Part shown: positions 1 through 7,523 of the stretch, piece after piece | Position numbering within the stretch: the first letter of the stretch is position 1 | How the letters are laid out: each line of letters starts with the position of its first letter | Assembly: GCF_900109085.1 (NCBI RefSeq) | Contig: NZ_FNYW01000006.1 | Location: 1-34,323 of the forward strand | Length of the DNA stretch: 34,323 nt | Direction of reading: 5' to 3' | Origin: Alkalibacterium gilvum | Lineage (GTDB): Bacteria > Bacillota > Bacilli > Lactobacillales > Carnobacteriaceae_A | Translations under genes and position numbers: made by a program | The notes under the pieces: model-generated | Database searches by the model: none | The model's input: the letters and a program-made list of their open reading frames with translations, nothing else | Told to the model about the DNA's origin: nothing

Positions 1-27
1 AAACAATTAAATACTAAAGTCGCATAA
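1..27 (+). CDS. ISL3-family transposase, last 8 codons (partial)
   Basis: The reading frame gives KQLNTKVA and a TAA stop at 25-27. This corresponds to the RQLNIKVA end of the complete transposase at 17030-18394. Only the C-terminal tail is inside the window, so nothing can be said about whether the gene is intact. Confidence 0.8.
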   Translation, partial: KQLNTKVA

Positions 28-95
28 AAAAAGGTAGAAAGCATTTAAGCTTTCTACCTCGGAAATCTCTGACCAACACGATTTGACAAAGAACC
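1..95 (+). mobile_element. Right end of an ISL3-family element (cut by window edge)
   Basis: These 95 bases match, with a handful of differences, the right end of the complete ISL3-type element that ends at 18461: the last transposase codons, a hairpin (about 31-59) and a terminal inverted repeat ending in GACAAAGAACC at 95. The element therefore lies mostly left of the window and has the same orientation as the internal copy. The differences (roughly six positions in 95) show that it is a related but not identical copy. Its target duplication cannot be checked because the left end is not visible. Confidence 0.88.
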
Positions 96-975
96 AAAAC
101 ATTTATGTGAATTTGTTTATATTTTCGACTGTACGATTAGTGATAGATAGAAAAACAACTTTCATTATGAATTGTAATCAGTTAGATTTGTTTGAGTCTC
201 TAGACTAATTTGAAAAAAATAACTTGATTTAAATACAACTAATTATATGAGTTAGTGAGAATAAATAAGTATTAAAGCAAAATAAACATGAAAGACAAGG
301 CTTAAAGACTAATTGACTGAGCTATCGAAGGCTGTTAAATAAATAACGCGTGCCCTTCAGACGAAATAGAAGACGACGAAGGGCAGTCAAAAGGGAAACA
401 CGTGCCATTCATAAGAGGCAACAAGCCGCGAAGGGCAGTCAAAGTATGAAAGCGTGCCCTTCAGAAGAATTAAGAAGCCATGAAGGGTAGTCAAAGTATG
501 AATGCATGCCCTTTAGACGAATCAAGAAGCCATGAAGGGTAGTCAAAGTATGAAAGCGTGCCCTTCAGAAGAATCAAAAAGCTATGAAGGGCACTTAAGC
601 GATAAGTACATGTCTTTTATAGAATCAAAATACTGCAAAGGGATACAAAGTAGTAAAGGTACACTTTTAAGAAAACGAGTAAGCAAAATGCTTTGTTCAT
701 TAAAAAACATGACTCCATGATGAAGAGTTAAAAGCCATATCGAGGTACATGTTTTCCTGAGAAATAAAAGATCAACACATTATTTAAAATTTATTTATGT
801 AGTGGATTATACAACAACTTTAAACCATTCGATCATTAGATGCTATTATCGTCATAATAATCCTATCAATTGACTTGTGAAAGGGTTTTCGCTACTCTTT
901 AGTTAGATAGAAGATAATTGTATTTTCTACCTGTTTGAGTTCTCTTTTTATGGCATAAGAGAAGGAGACTAAATT
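96..975. other. Long AT-rich non-coding region with tandem repeats
   Basis: No convincing gene is present between the ISL3 end and the fasciclin gene. The stretch holds the five-unit 52-bp tandem repeat (350-593). Otherwise it is AT-rich sequence without a clear ribosome binding site and open frame. A 62-codon open frame at 532-720 runs out of the last repeats but has no matching RBS and no protein character. The promoter of the fasciclin gene should lie in the last 150 bases, but no good -35/-10 pair stands out. Confidence 0.6.
350..593. repeat. Five tandem 52-bp units, each with an inverted repeat
   Basis: The motif GTGCCCTT or a close variant begins at 350, 402, 454, 506 and 558, an exact 52-bp period. 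Each unit has the arms TGCCCTTC and GAAGGGCA (or 1-2 base variants) whose starts are 27 bases apart, for example 351-358 with 378-385 and 559-566 with 586-593. Each can therefore fold into an 8-bp stem with a 19-base loop. Units are joined by AGTCAAAGTATGAAAGC-like linkers. A 52-bp period is not a multiple of three, so this is not a protein repeat. Unit 2 is the most diverged. Function unknown. Confidence 0.93.
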
Positions 976-1566
976 ATGGCTAACAGATTGATTAAAGGGA
1001 TACGAATAGGTGTCCTATCTTTTGCAGCTATCGGATTTTTAGCTGGCTGTGCATCAGACGATGAGACAGGTACAGACTCGACTATGGATACCGGTATGGA
1101 AGAATCAACAGACGACATGACAGATGATTCGATGCAAACAGAAGAAGATATTGTTGCCGTTGCTCAAGGAAATCCAGATTTTAGTATTTTAGTCTCTGCA
1201 CTTCAGGAGGCAAATCTTGTAGAAACACTTCAGGGTGACGGACCATTTACAGTCTTTGCCCCGACAGATGAAGCATTCGAGGCACTACTGACTGAGTTGG
1301 ATATTACCGCGGAAGAACTTCTAGCCCAGCCTGACTTGGAATCGATTTTAACATACCACGTTATTCCATCTGAAGTCATGGCAGGAGATTTGGAAGACGG
1401 ACAGACTGCAGAAACAGTAAATGGTGAAGAGCTGACCTTCGATTTATCAGGTGATCCAATGGTAAACGAATCAGCGATCACGATGACTGACATTGAAGCA
1501 AGCAATGGTTTGATCCATGCCATTGACAAAGTATTGGTACCGTCCAATTTCGAGCTTCAAGAATAA
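976..1566 (+). CDS. Fasciclin (FAS1) domain lipoprotein
   Basis: A 196-residue secreted lipoprotein. The N-terminus has positive charges, a hydrophobic segment (about residues 9-22) and the lipobox L22-A-G-C25, so Cys25 should be lipidated and anchor the protein to the outer membrane face. An acidic, Thr/Ser/Met-rich spacer (about 26-56) follows, then one FAS1 domain (about 58-190) with the typical motifs FTVFAPTDEAF, TYHVIP and GLIHAIDKVLVP. FAS1 domains mediate adhesion or ligand binding; the ligand here is unknown. The start at 976 has an AAGGAG-type RBS (AGAAGGAGACTAAATT). It is a single gene facing the leftward gene at 1767, with a shared terminator between them. Confidence 0.93.
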   Translation: MANRLIKGIRIGVLSFAAIGFLAGCASDDETGTDSTMDTGMEESTDDMTDDSMQTEEDIVAVAQGNPDFSILVSALQEANLVETLQGDGPFTVFAPTDEAFEALLTELDITAEELLAQPDLESILTYHVIPSEVMAGDLEDGQTAETVNGEELTFDLSGDPMVNESAITMTDIEASNGLIHAIDKVLVPSNFELQE

Positions 1567-1663
1567 TATTAAACAAGTAGGCGTTCCATCAATGCAAGTC
1601 AACATGCCATTTAAGAGTGATGACTCAAACAGAACAACCGCAGTTGATTAAGTAAACCGAAAC

Positions 1664-1730
1664 AAACCCTCGACCGATTTCAGCTTAGCCACTTTAATTA
1701 AAGTGTAGAAGCTTTCGGTTGAGGGTTTTT
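1664..1730. terminator. Probable bidirectional terminator between convergent genes
   Basis: A long hairpin pairs AAACCCTCGACCGA (from 1664) with TCGGTTGAGGGTTTTT (to 1730); the stem extends inward through AGCTT/AAGCT with a small bulge. A T-run follows on the plus strand. It lies between the 3' ends of the fasciclin gene and the leftward membrane protein gene. Confidence 0.85.
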
Positions 1731-1766
1731 GTGAGTGAATTTATCTGTGAATAATTAAATAGAGAG

Positions 1767-2330
1767 TCAATGATATCTGAATTCGATCGGGGCATTAACT
1801 ATACGCTCATAGTGCTTTCTTTTTCTTCTCATATCACTTCTTTGCATAAAGAGGATTGAGAAGGCTTCCCATAAAAAGACCCAGCTGCCGACTGTTAGGT
1901 TCAAAAGCAGCACTTGCTGGAAAAGATTCAAACTTTCTGTATTTTGTAAATAAGTAGATAAGATAGTGAACAGAACTGAGACGACGATATAGATAAAAGA
2001 TTTATTTCTGTTTCGATTTTTGTGTTTCGACGTTAAAAAGTACTGATAGTTGAAATGGTTACGGACTCCATTTCTGATTCTGGTTTCCATTTCAGTGTCT
2101 TTCTTCTCATTTTGCATATTGAATATGAGTTTTATATTGTGTCTTGACTCGATTTCAAATGAGAATTCATCCAAAAAAGATTTTAAACTGGAATCCAAAT
2201 CTCTGATATTATAAACAGAAGAATCCCACGTATTAAATACTTCGTCATAGTCCTTTAAAGCGACATCAATAATATAGTCACCTGAATCTGGGTCGATGGT
2301 ATAAAACTGATCTAAAAAATTGTTCTTCAT
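1767..2330 (-). CDS. Membrane protein of unknown function, two TM segments
   Basis: A 187-residue protein not recognised by name. The N-terminal ~105 residues are soluble and acidic (motifs such as DSGDYIIDVALKDYDEVFNTW). They are followed by a basic stretch (KHKNRNRNKS), a first TM segment near residues 110-127, a second near 137-160, and a very basic cytosolic tail (RSDMRRKRKHYERI) ending VNAPIEFRYH. The layout suggests a small cytoplasmic domain anchored by a TM hairpin. The RBS on the minus strand (AGAAAGGAAAATAAT) supports the start at 2330. No linked genes on the same strand, so context gives no hint of function. Confidence 0.8.
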   Translation of the reverse strand: MKNNFLDQFYTIDPDSGDYIIDVALKDYDEVFNTWDSSVYNIRDLDSSLKSFLDEFSFEIESRHNIKLIFNMQNEKKDTEMETRIRNGVRNHFNYQYFLTSKHKNRNRNKSFIYIVVSVLFTILSTYLQNTESLNLFQQVLLLNLTVGSWVFLWEAFSILFMQRSDMRRKRKHYERIVNAPIEFRYH

Positions 2331-2801
2331 ATTATTTTCCTTTCTTACTATTTAATTGTCTAATAAGCGTGGCTAGTCATCATTAAGCAAACTCAATGAT
2401 GTAATTCGGCTTTTACAGTTTAACAAAAAGTTTACTATAATTTCAAAAATGTTGTTTATAGAGCCTTTTTAACAAAGTATTGCGTAAAACAGCATTAGAA
2501 AAAAAGAAGCGAAAGACGAGAAATAAGCAGGTCTTGTAATAATATTTCGTGTGGAATATCGACTGGACTTTTTACAATTTCAAACAAGAATTTATTGTTT
2601 AAAGATTCACAATATAGTAAAGTTTATATAACACGCATTTAAGGTCGCGTTTATATACTTAAAACGTTAGAGTAAGTACATAACGAGTGAGATTAGATTA
2701 ATGGGATGTGTTCATCACATTTAATATTTTATAAGGTAGTATAAAATAAAGCATTAGAAAAACATTTCTATAATACATTAAAATAAAAAAGGAGCAATTT
2801 T
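2331..2801. other. Divergent intergenic region, about 470 bp
   Basis: This gap separates the leftward gene at 2330 from the rightward ABC operon at 2802, so it should carry both promoters. It is AT-rich. A direct repeat GTTTATATA occurs at 2622-2630 and 2649-2657 (27-bp spacing), and GCATTAGAAAAA occurs near 2490 and 2751. No promoter can be assigned with confidence and no ORF is supported. Confidence 0.5.
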
Positions 2802-3500
2802 ATGCTAGCAGTGAGTCATTTAACAAAAACGTATAAAAAAGTAAAAGCCGTCGATGATGTAACATTCACTATAGGTCAAGGGGAAGTAGCCGTGTTGGTA
2901 GGGCCAAATGGAGCCGGTAAATCCACGACCATCAAAAGTATTGTCGGACTTTTAAGATTTGAAGGAGAAATAAGTGTTGATACATATAACAATAAAGCCT
3001 TACAGGCGAAAGAGATCCTTTCTTATGTCCCAGAAATCCCCACACTCTTTCCATTATTGACTGTACGCGAGCATATCGAATATATGGCTTTGGCTTATGG
3101 AAAAACGCCGGATCAAGAAAAATTAGATGCACTATTAAAGCGATTTGATTTGGAAGACAAGCAAAATAAGCTGGGTGACGAACTATCTAAAGGCATGATG
3201 CAAAAAGTAAGTATTTGTGCAGCAGTGATAACGGATCCCAAGGTCATTATTTTGGATGAACCGATGATCGGTCTTGACCCTAAAGCCATTAAAGAGATTA
3301 AAAAATTAATTCTTGAATTAAAAGAAGACAATAAAACAGTGATGATCAGTACCCATATGATCGAAATGATCGAGGAGCTTTGGGATCGTGTAATTTTTAT
3401 GAAAGAAGGACGGGTCATTGAAAATATGACGCGAATGGATGCGGATCACGGAGACTTGGAAGAGTTGTTCTTCAAGATAACAGGTGAGAGCGATGAATAA
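2802..3500 (+). CDS. ABC transporter ATP-binding protein
   Basis: A 232-residue nucleotide-binding subunit. Walker A is GPNGAGKST (residues 34-42). The signature region is LSKGMMQK (about residue 128), a variant of LSGGQ. Walker B is VIILDEP (about residues 147-153), followed by a D-loop GLDP and a switch histidine in STH. It should power the membrane protein encoded immediately downstream, which overlaps it. RBS AAAGGAGCAATTTT supports the start at 2802. The pairing of this ATPase type with a large exporter-type permease resembles the Bacillus YthP/YthQ arrangement; the substrate is unknown. Confidence 0.93.
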   Translation: MLAVSHLTKTYKKVKAVDDVTFTIGQGEVAVLVGPNGAGKSTTIKSIVGLLRFEGEISVDTYNNKALQAKEILSYVPEIPTLFPLLTVREHIEYMALAYGKTPDQEKLDALLKRFDLEDKQNKLGDELSKGMMQKVSICAAVITDPKVIILDEPMIGLDPKAIKEIKKLILELKEDNKTVMISTHMIEMIEELWDRVIFMKEGRVIENMTRMDADHGDLEELFFKITGESDE

Positions 3501-5085
3501 CTCTCTCATTTTCCTTGTCAAAAAGTCCTTTATCAATTTTTTCAAAAAGTCACTTAAAAAATCATTGAAAGCTTTTGGGATGATACTATTAGTTGCTTAT
3601 TACATTTTCATCCCTTTTATAATGAAAGGTTTTATTTCAGACATAGGTTTAAATACGGCGTCAGGGTTTGTTCTGATTGCAAGTTTAGGAACCTTATACT
3701 TAACGATGCCTGTGACGCTGTCCTATTTTAAACGAAAAGGCGTGAATTTCAAAAAGCAGGATATCAATTTTATCTTGGCAAGTCCAACGTCGCCAAAGAA
3801 CGCATTGATTTACGCCTTATCAAAAGAAGTGTATATCAATTTAGCGATGCAAGTAATGTTTTTCATCGCTGCTGTGTTTGTCTTTGAAATTTCTCTGTTG
3901 ACTAGTTTACTTTATATTTTAGTCAATGTAGTGGTTTCAAATTTATTGAGCTATAGCTTAGCTATTATTATGTACGCCAGCGAAGACATTACACTCAAAC
4001 AAAAGCAGGGTATTAAACGAATTATCTATGTCATTCTAGCTGGTTTTACTGTTTTTTTATTGACCTCAGTGATCAGTCAGACGATGGCGTCAGGCTTTGA
4101 TTTGTCTTATGTCACCTCGGTCGTAACGTCACCAGCTGTACTATTGATCCCTATATTTGGGTGGCAACTCGGGTGGTTGAACTTAATCATGTTAGGACTG
4201 ACACCAGTGAGATTGATTACCACTGTGTTATTCTTTGCTTCGGCAATCGGTTTAACTTATTACGCCTATAAAATGAGAGTGTCTGGAGAGTATTATGAAG
4301 ATGCACTCTCTTTTTCAGAAAATATTGCCTTACTGGAAAGTAAAAAAGGAGACATCTCACTTTCAGAAGCCTTTGGAAAAAAGAAAAAGAATTATGATTA
4401 TAAAGGAGAACTCAAAGGGTTTAAATCACACGTTATTTTCCATAAACAATTGATCGAGAGGCGTCGGTCTAAAAAGTATTTCTTATCTTTTGGAGACCTC
4501 TTTTATTTAGTCGCTGGTATTGGAATAGGCCTTTCGCCAATTTTTATCAATGATTTTATCAATCCGGATTATTACTTTGAAATCATGATCGGTATTAGTC
4601 TTTATTTATCTATCTTTTTCAAACCAGGTTCTGCTTGGAAAAGTGAATTTAAAAATCATTATCTCTTCTTAATGCCAGATTCTCCACTAAACAAGTTATT
4701 TAATGCCAGCTTACTGGAACATTTAATGTCGACCATTCGTGCCGTCTTTTTGGCCGTACCAGCAGGCTTGCTGATGGGAGCCTCGTTTTTGGAAATCTTT
4801 TATGCGGTCAGTTTACAGATCTTATTAAAAGTGATGATGACGTATGTATCAATATTAATTGAGGCAATTATTGGGGCCAGAATCGGTAAAACATTGGCCG
4901 GCTTTATCAATATCCTAGTATCCATTATTATCATGATTGTTCCTTTTTTTGCATTGATCTTCATAGGGAGCATCTCACTCTTTTATAGCTTCCTGGCTAT
5001 TTCTCTGTATGCTGTTATCGTCACTCTTTTATTTTTATATCTCTGTTCAATCAATCTAAGAAACATCGAGAGCCTGGAAGAGTAG
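3493..5085 (+). CDS. ABC exporter permease (YthQ-like)
   Basis: A very hydrophobic ~530-residue protein with roughly ten or more predicted TM segments, grouped into an N-terminal block (to about residue 270), a soluble stretch rich in Lys/Glu (about 280-330) and a C-terminal block. I chose the ATG at 3493 rather than the GTG at 3484 because AGGTGAG lies just upstream of 3493 as RBS and the GTG sits inside it. The gene overlaps the ATPase gene by 8 bases, so the two are translationally coupled. The length and pairing fit the putative ABC exporter family seen next to YthP-like ATPases. Substrate unknown. Confidence 0.85.
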   Translation: MNNSLIFLVKKSFINFFKKSLKKSLKAFGMILLVAYYIFIPFIMKGFISDIGLNTASGFVLIASLGTLYLTMPVTLSYFKRKGVNFKKQDINFILASPTSPKNALIYALSKEVYINLAMQVMFFIAAVFVFEISLLTSLLYILVNVVVSNLLSYSLAIIMYASEDITLKQKQGIKRIIYVILAGFTVFLLTSVISQTMASGFDLSYVTSVVTSPAVLLIPIFGWQLGWLNLIMLGLTPVRLITTVLFFASAIGLTYYAYKMRVSGEYYEDALSFSENIALLESKKGDISLSEAFGKKKKNYDYKGELKGFKSHVIFHKQLIERRRSKKYFLSFGDLFYLVAGIGIGLSPIFINDFINPDYYFEIMIGISLYLSIFFKPGSAWKSEFKNHYLFLMPDSPLNKLFNASLLEHLMSTIRAVFLAVPAGLLMGASFLEIFYAVSLQILLKVMMTYVSILIEAIIGARIGKTLAGFINILVSIIIMIVPFFALIFIGSISLFYSFLAISLYAVIVTLLFLYLCSINLRNIESLEE

Positions 5086-5192
5086 AAGGCACTTAAAGAA
5101 AACTAAAATCACTTTAGATAATAAGCTTCTAAATTTTAAAAGACTTAAATAAAGTCAGTAAGACTGTAGATTCGGGTAGGTTAGGTTAATTT

Positions 5193-5330
5193 ATGGATTA
5201 TATAAAAAATACCCAAAGGCCATCACAAGTAATTCTCGGCTTACATTTAGCAATCCTAGAAGTCATTATCAATTTATTTTTAAGAAGTTTTATAGGTGTG
5301 TTTTCTTTGATAAAGGAGGGATTATATTGA
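5193..5330 (+). CDS. Possible 45-residue membrane protein
   Basis: An open frame from ATG 5193 to TGA 5330 encodes 45 residues: a polar start MDYIKNTQRPSQ and then a hydrophobic stretch with two weak halves (VILGLHLAILEVIINLFL, FIGVFSLI). The RBS is only moderate (GTAGGTTAGGT). Its stop TTGA overlaps the TTG start of the next gene, the arrangement expected of a coupled pair. The family is not recognised. It could be spurious, but it would explain the unusual TTG start downstream. Confidence 0.5.
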   Translation: MDYIKNTQRPSQVILGLHLAILEVIINLFLRSFIGVFSLIKEGLY

Positions 5331-5608
5331 GTAAGAAGGCATTTCATATATACAACATTATTATTTTCCTTTTATTACTAGCATTTAACTCGTTAGCTTT
5401 ATTTGGGGCTATAATAAGTGAAGGTGACGTGTATTCATACATATGGCTTACTACTGGACTTTCATTTGTGTTTTGGGTCATATTTTATATTGTTCAATTT
5501 CTACGTTCCGATAAAGTCTGGCGAATATCTTGGTTTATCATTATGGTGGTGCTACTATTTTTCTGGCAAACAGGACTTGGTGCAAGTTTAAGTAAAATGA
5601 TTTTTTGA
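5327..5608 (+). CDS. Small membrane protein, three TM segments
   Basis: A 93-residue hydrophobic protein with TM segments near residues 8-30, 37-59 and 67-85, separated by short charged loops. It starts with TTG at 5327, preceded by a near-perfect AAAGGAGG, and overlaps the stop of the 45-residue frame upstream. No catalytic motif is visible and the family is not recognised. It is the first of three consecutive small membrane protein genes upstream of two immunity-like genes, so a role in envelope protection is possible but unproven. Confidence 0.75.
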   Translation: MSKKAFHIYNIIIFLLLLAFNSLALFGAIISEGDVYSYIWLTTGLSFVFWVIFYIVQFLRSDKVWRISWFIIMVVLLFFWQTGLGASLSKMIF

Positions 5609-5729
5609 AAACAATTATCACATTTATAACATGATACTCTTATAAGCTATAGAAAAAAATAGAGTATACATACTAGACTATGACTATCTTAATGGTATCG
5701 AATATATAGAAACTAACAGGAGTGTAAGC

Positions 5730-6044
5730 ATGGATAAATTCGATCAATTCGAAAGTACATCTATATCGTTCAAAAAATCTTTATTGTATAGTTTATTAAT
5801 CGTAAGTGCTACACCTTTAATGAGTGGATTGTACTCTTCCAGTGGTGTTGATGTAGTGGTTTTGACCTGCACTATAATAGGAGCAAGCATATCTACGCCA
5901 CTTCTTTACTACTTTATAAATCACAGAAGCTTTAAACCAATGAAAGTACTTTATTTTCTTTTAATGATGTTTCCCAATGCGCTCTTATCTGGTTTGTTTG
6001 CTTTTCTTACACTCTATTTTTTAAATCTTCTGGGGTTGCTTTGA
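5730..6044 (+). CDS. Small membrane protein, three to four TM segments
   Basis: A 104-residue protein with a soluble N-terminus (MDKFDQFESTSISFKKS) and hydrophobic segments near residues 17-35, 42-64 and 72-103, the last probably a hairpin around FPNALLSG. RBS ACAGGAGTGTAAGC supports the start. It stands alone with gaps of about 120 and 60 bases to its neighbours. No family recognised. Confidence 0.72.
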   Translation: MDKFDQFESTSISFKKSLLYSLLIVSATPLMSGLYSSSGVDVVVLTCTIIGASISTPLLYYFINHRSFKPMKVLYFLLMMFPNALLSGLFAFLTLYFLNLLGLL

Positions 6045-6103
6045 TTAAAGCGTTATTAGTATAGTGTAAAGACATTAGTTTAAATAGCGGGGGTACATTC
6101 CAA

Positions 6104-6373
6104 ATGAAAAACGATTATTCTAAAATAGCCAAAAGAATCTCGATAATCTCTATAGTGGTTATCATCATTGGTTATTTTCTATGGACCATTCTGTTCCCAA
6201 TACAAGATATCAATACGCTAACTGATGCAGAGCTTTTAGCCACGCAAAAGCAGTTTGCTCTGAATTACTCTCTTGGACGATTTTTACTTTATCTAGGGTT
6301 TACTGGAGTAATAGGTTCATCTCTTTATTTATTTATGAAGGCAATACAAAAAAGAATCATGCCAAATCGTTAA
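6104..6373 (+). CDS. Small membrane protein, two TM segments
   Basis: An 89-residue protein. A basic N-terminus (KNDYSKIAKR) precedes a TM segment at about 12-32. A polar, extracellular-type loop (QDINTLTDAELLATQKQF) is followed by a second TM segment at about 59-79 and a basic tail. The upstream GCGGGGGTACATTCCAA provides a G-rich RBS. No enzymatic motif; family not recognised. Its place just before the immunity-like genes suggests the same functional module. Confidence 0.72.
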   Translation: MKNDYSKIAKRISIISIVVIIIGYFLWTILFPIQDINTLTDAELLATQKQFALNYSLGRFLLYLGFTGVIGSSLYLFMKAIQKRIMPNR

Positions 6374-6436
6374 ATACTTTGTTGCAACAATCATCAATTG
6401 TTTCAGTGGTATAAACAAAAAGGGGGGCTAAAATTT

Positions 6437-6784
6437 ATGACAGAAAGAGAAAAAAGAGAAAAGTTAATGGATGCAATGAGTGCTACCTACTCAGATCCTG
6501 AAGTGAAAAAAGAGCAGTATATTCACCAGCTGATTTTTGATTTGGCCAAACAGTTGAATAAAGGAAAAGATGCTCATGCTGTGTACTTTCATCTCAGCCA
6601 GGAACTCCGAGGGTATGCCTTAGGAAATAATTCCAAGATGCCTGAATCCTTAAGCAATCTCTATGAGTTGGCGCGGGAAGCAATCTCTATGAGTTGGCGC
6701 GGGATAATCAACAAGATTATAGGAAAAATTATTTTAAACCCTTCTGGAAAAAATAAGGATAATGTCAAAGTGATAGCCAATTAA
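6437..6784 (+). CDS. Enterocin-A-immunity-like protein with frameshifted C-terminus
   Basis: I start the gene at ATG 6437, which has a strong G-rich RBS (AGGGGGGCTAAAATTT), rather than at the upstream ATG 6398. The first ~80 residues match the downstream paralogue closely: both have SATYSDPEVKK or STAYSDPEVKK, the LAKQL/SAKQL helix and a YALGNN/FSLRNN ... SLSxLYxL helix, as in the small four-helix proteins that protect against pediocin-like bacteriocins. A 26-bp tandem duplication (6654-6704) changes the frame after ...LYELAR. The present protein therefore has a 35-residue altered tail (115 residues in total). Removing one copy gives a 97-residue protein ending ...YFKPFWKK with stop at 6754-6756, nearly the length of the 98-residue paralogue. 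The family call is by eye. Confidence 0.75.
   Translation: MTEREKREKLMDAMSATYSDPEVKKEQYIHQLIFDLAKQLNKGKDAHAVYFHLSQELRGYALGNNSKMPESLSNLYELAREAISMSWRGIINKIIGKIILNPSGKNKDNVKVIAN
6654..6704 (+). repeat. 26-bp tandem duplication causing a frameshift
   Basis: The 25-base string from 6654 to 6678 recurs exactly at 6680-6704, giving a period of 26 bases. Since 26 is not a multiple of three, the second copy is read in another frame than the first. The perfect identity of the two copies points to a recent event. Confidence 0.95.
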
Positions 6785-6816
6785 ATGAAAGAAGCATAAG
6801 GGAGAGGGATGAAGTA

Positions 6817-7113
6817 ATGAACGAACAACAAAAAGAACAGATAATCGATGCATTAAGTACCGCTTACTCAGATCCTGAAGTAAAGAAGGACCCTCATTTG
6901 CATCAAGTATTACTAGATTCTGCAAAACAATTGACTAAAGACTCGGACCATCGAACGGTATTTGTCCGACTCAGTAAGGAAATTAGCCGATTTTCTTTAA
7001 GAAACAATTTGAAAACACCTCAGTCTTTAAGTGATTTATATAAGCTGGTGAAAAAGGAACATGAATCGTATAGTGGAACCATCGCGGCTACAACGGTGTG
7101 GTGGGGGAAATAA
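6817..7113 (+). CDS. Enterocin-A-immunity-like protein
   Basis: A 98-residue cytosolic protein made of predicted helices, paralogous to the preceding gene (shared YSDPEVKK, AKQLTKDSDHRTVFVRLSK region and NNLKTPQSLSDLYKL). In the enterocin A immunity family such four-helix proteins sit in the cytoplasm and block the bacteriocin-bound mannose PTS receptor. The C-terminus ends in ATTVWWGK; the immunity C-terminal segment usually decides which bacteriocin is recognised. RBS GGGAGAGGGATGAAGTA. It lies 32 bases behind the paralogue, probably in the same transcript. No bacteriocin precursor gene is visible nearby, so it may be an orphan immunity gene. Confidence 0.75.
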   Translation: MNEQQKEQIIDALSTAYSDPEVKKDPHLHQVLLDSAKQLTKDSDHRTVFVRLSKEISRFSLRNNLKTPQSLSDLYKLVKKEHESYSGTIAATTVWWGK

Positions 7114-7156
7114 GGTAAGACGAAGTTAATAGTTTCATGGGAGAGGGAGATGCAAT

Positions 7157-7324
7157 ATGGATTTTTTCCGTTCATTTCTTAGTTTTATCATTGAAAATTT
7201 AGATGTACCCGCCGTTATACTGCTGTCTGTATCCGTGGTCTTATTAAGCGCAGAAAGCAGTAAACAAAAAAAGGAAATCGAGAAGCTCAATAAAAAGGTT
7301 GAACAGCTAAAAAGCAATGACTGA
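7157..7324 (+). CDS. 55-residue TM and coiled-coil protein
   Basis: A short frame with a good RBS (AGAGGGAGATGCAAT) just upstream of ATG 7157, ending in TGA at 7322-7324. The protein has a hydrophobic N-terminal half (FFRSFLSFIIENLDV and PAVILLSVSVVLLS) and a charged heptad-like tail (KQKKEIEKLNKKVEQLKS) typical of a short cytosolic coiled coil. Its spacing (43 bases) behind the second immunity-like gene suggests the same operon. Family unknown; the role could be membrane anchoring or stress-associated. Confidence 0.65.
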   Translation: MDFFRSFLSFIIENLDVPAVILLSVSVVLLSAESSKQKKEIEKLNKKVEQLKSND

Positions 7325-7353
7325 AATGAAAACCAATAATATAAAATGATAAT

Positions 7354-7368
7354 GACTGGTAGAACCAG
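7354..7368. other. Short perfect hairpin ACTGGT-AGA-ACCAGT
   Basis: A 6-bp perfect inverted repeat with a three-base loop, 30 bases behind the 55-residue gene. There is no T-run directly after it, so it is not a clear intrinsic terminator; it may be a weak terminator or a 3' end stabiliser. Confidence 0.4.
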
Positions 7369-7445
7369 TAGATTAGCTGTTCTAAATAGCGGACAGGTTT
7401 TTAATTTTATACAGATTCACTTTATTAGACTATTTGCAGATTTTT

Positions 7446-7474
7446 TTGTGTAAATTATCACATTATGCTAGAAT
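7446..7474 (+). promoter_or_regulatory. Sigma-A-type promoter of the BcrA-like ABC operon
   Basis: TTGTGT (7446-7451), a 17-bp spacer and TAGAAT (7469-7474), with a TG one base before the -10 hexamer (extended -10). It lies 50 bases upstream of the ATG at 7524 and in its orientation, which fits a short leader with AAAAAGGAGATCAT as RBS. Confidence 0.65.
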
Positions 7475-7523
7475 TATCGATAATACATTAATGCTTTAAA
7501 ATTCAAGTCAAAAAGGAGATCAT

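Noticed and set aside
532..720. 62-codon open frame running out of the 52-bp repeats
   Set aside because: It uses repeat sequence whose 52-base period is not a multiple of three, has no spaced RBS, and gives a Lys/Ser-rich product without domain character.
870..975. Possible riboswitch upstream of the fasciclin gene
   Set aside because: No conserved aptamer core or terminator/antiterminator pair could be traced; the sequence looks like ordinary AT-rich leader.
2622..2657. GTTTATATA direct repeat as a LytTR-type response regulator site
   Set aside because: The spacing of 27 bp and the pure AT content are not specific, and no response regulator gene is near.
3484..3492. GTG 3484 as start of the ABC permease
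   Set aside because: It lies inside the AGGTGAG sequence that serves as RBS for the ATG at 3493.
6398..6436. ATG 6398 as start of the first immunity-like protein
   Set aside because: It would add 13 residues not present in the paralogue, and the strong G-rich RBS lies just before ATG 6437.
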